Below the pieces are notes generated by a model. It was given only the letters and a program-made list of their open reading frames with translations, ran no database searches and had not been told where the DNA came from. A program made the translations under genes and the position numbers. Below are positions 17,185-17,657 of a stretch of DNA of 17,657 bases, piece after piece; position 1 is the stretch's first letter, and every line of letters starts with the position of its first letter. The DNA comes from Dictyocoela muelleri (taxonomy: Eukaryota; Microsporidia). Location of the stretch: contig SDVU01000203.1 in the NCBI GenBank assembly GCA_016256075.1, positions 1-17,657 on the forward strand, in the 5' to 3' direction.

Positions 17185-17657
17185 CAGTAGAGGTCGAAAT
17201 TTTTGATCCTCAAAAAGTCGAAATTTTTGATCTCAATGCTTAAAAAGAGATAGTAAACTAATTTGCTTATTTTATATTGTTTAAATGTATTTTTGCAATG
17301 TATTTTTGTGGTTAAATTGTATTTATTTATAAACAAGGCTGAGTTTTTTCTCGAATTATCAAGTCGATTTTTTTAGTCTGTCGAAATTTTTGATCGCTTT
17401 TTTGTATTTTTTTACTCTAAGTTAAAATTCACCGACAAAATTATTTTAAAAAAAAACTTTACATATTTTTTGAATAAATTTTTAGTCCCTAATGGAAAAA
17501 AAAGAATGAATCTAGAAGAGAAAAAAAATAGCTAAAGATATCCTTGGGAAAGGATACACAAGAAAAGAAGTCATGAAAAGGTATAATATTTCAAAATCAG
17601 TGGCAACTTCAATTCTCAAAAATATTTTAAGTCTATCAAATTTAAAAGAAAGTGAAT
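17185..17657 (+). mobile_element. 5' end of a pogo/Tigger-like DNA transposon
   Basis: The element begins CAGTAGAG right after a TA dinucleotide (17183-17184), the usual start for pogo-type elements. The 16-mer GTCGAAATTTTTGATC follows at 17193, 17217 and 17380, with a partial version at 17363; such iterated subterminal motifs usually bind the transposase. A transposase-like reading frame starts near 17506. The other end lies outside the window, so neither the paired repeat nor the target duplication could be checked. Confidence 0.65.
17506..17657 (+). pseudogene. N-terminus of pogo/CENP-B-type transposase, partial
   Basis: From 17516 to the window edge a frame reads KIAKDILGKGYTRKEVMKRY then NISKSVATSILKN, a helix-turn-helix typical of the N-terminal domain of pogo/Tigger transposases and CENP-B (compare YNISKSTVS-I-KN). 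The likely start ATG at 17506 (MNLEEKK) lies one frame away. The two frames meet in an A8 run (17521-17528), where one base fewer would bring them into register. This is either a disabling indel or a homopolymer sequencing error. An in-frame ATG at 17573 would miss the first helix. The catalytic domain lies beyond the window. Confidence 0.6.

Overview
The window is AT-rich eukaryotic DNA dominated by dead and non-autonomous transposable elements, with a single recognisable host gene. The gene is a short, intronless ELP4 (Elongator subunit 4; 5253-6041, + strand). A compact single-exon gene in an expanded, very AT-rich, transposon-filled setting suggests a large-genome microsporidian or a similarly AT-rich small eukaryote. 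That assignment is inference. No rRNA, tRNA or CRISPR array was seen.

Layout, left to right. Positions 1-72 hold short perfect palindromes. Positions 311-680 hold a decayed IS630/Tc1-mariner (DDE_3-type) transposase. Positions 705-1190 are the first of at least six copies of a dispersed repeat, here called family A. Positions 1324-2037 form an imperfect inverted-repeat element that contains a smaller hairpin MITE (1656-1807). Degenerate inverted repeats, partial family A copies and a 260-bp MITE (4461-4720) fill the space up to ELP4. After ELP4, a complete piggyBac element lies at 6409-8721, with TTAA on both sides and perfect 12-bp terminal repeats. It carries a transposase with the four conserved Asp residues intact, but its N-terminal part is out of frame. 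A six-unit palindromic array sits just inside its right end.

Positions 9150-9790 hold a broken LTR-retrotransposon integrase fossil. Further on are a GC-rich 16-bp tandem repeat (10519-10581), two mariner-like MITEs (about 10760-11070 and 12199-12421) and a 665-bp terminal-inverted-repeat element (11441-12105). Positions 12530-14680 form a large fold-back structure made of two opposed family A copies. Its left arm is interrupted by a 500-bp near-perfect palindrome bounded by an 81-bp direct duplication. Its loop is interrupted by a non-autonomous hAT element with the 8-bp duplication CTCTACAT. Positions 14743-15913 are another long-armed inverted-repeat element. A near-perfect hairpin MITE (14923-15247) has inserted into its left arm, and the matching right arm preserves the uninterrupted site. 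From 17185 to the window edge a pogo/Tigger-like element begins, with an iterated GTCGAAATTTTTGATC motif and a CENP-B/pogo-type helix-turn-helix reading frame.

The main story is layered transposition around one conserved housekeeping gene. Several insertions can be ordered in time from nested duplications. The strongest points are the piggyBac termini and active site, the hAT target duplication, the nested MITE with its empty-site control, and the palindrome with the 81-bp flanking duplication.
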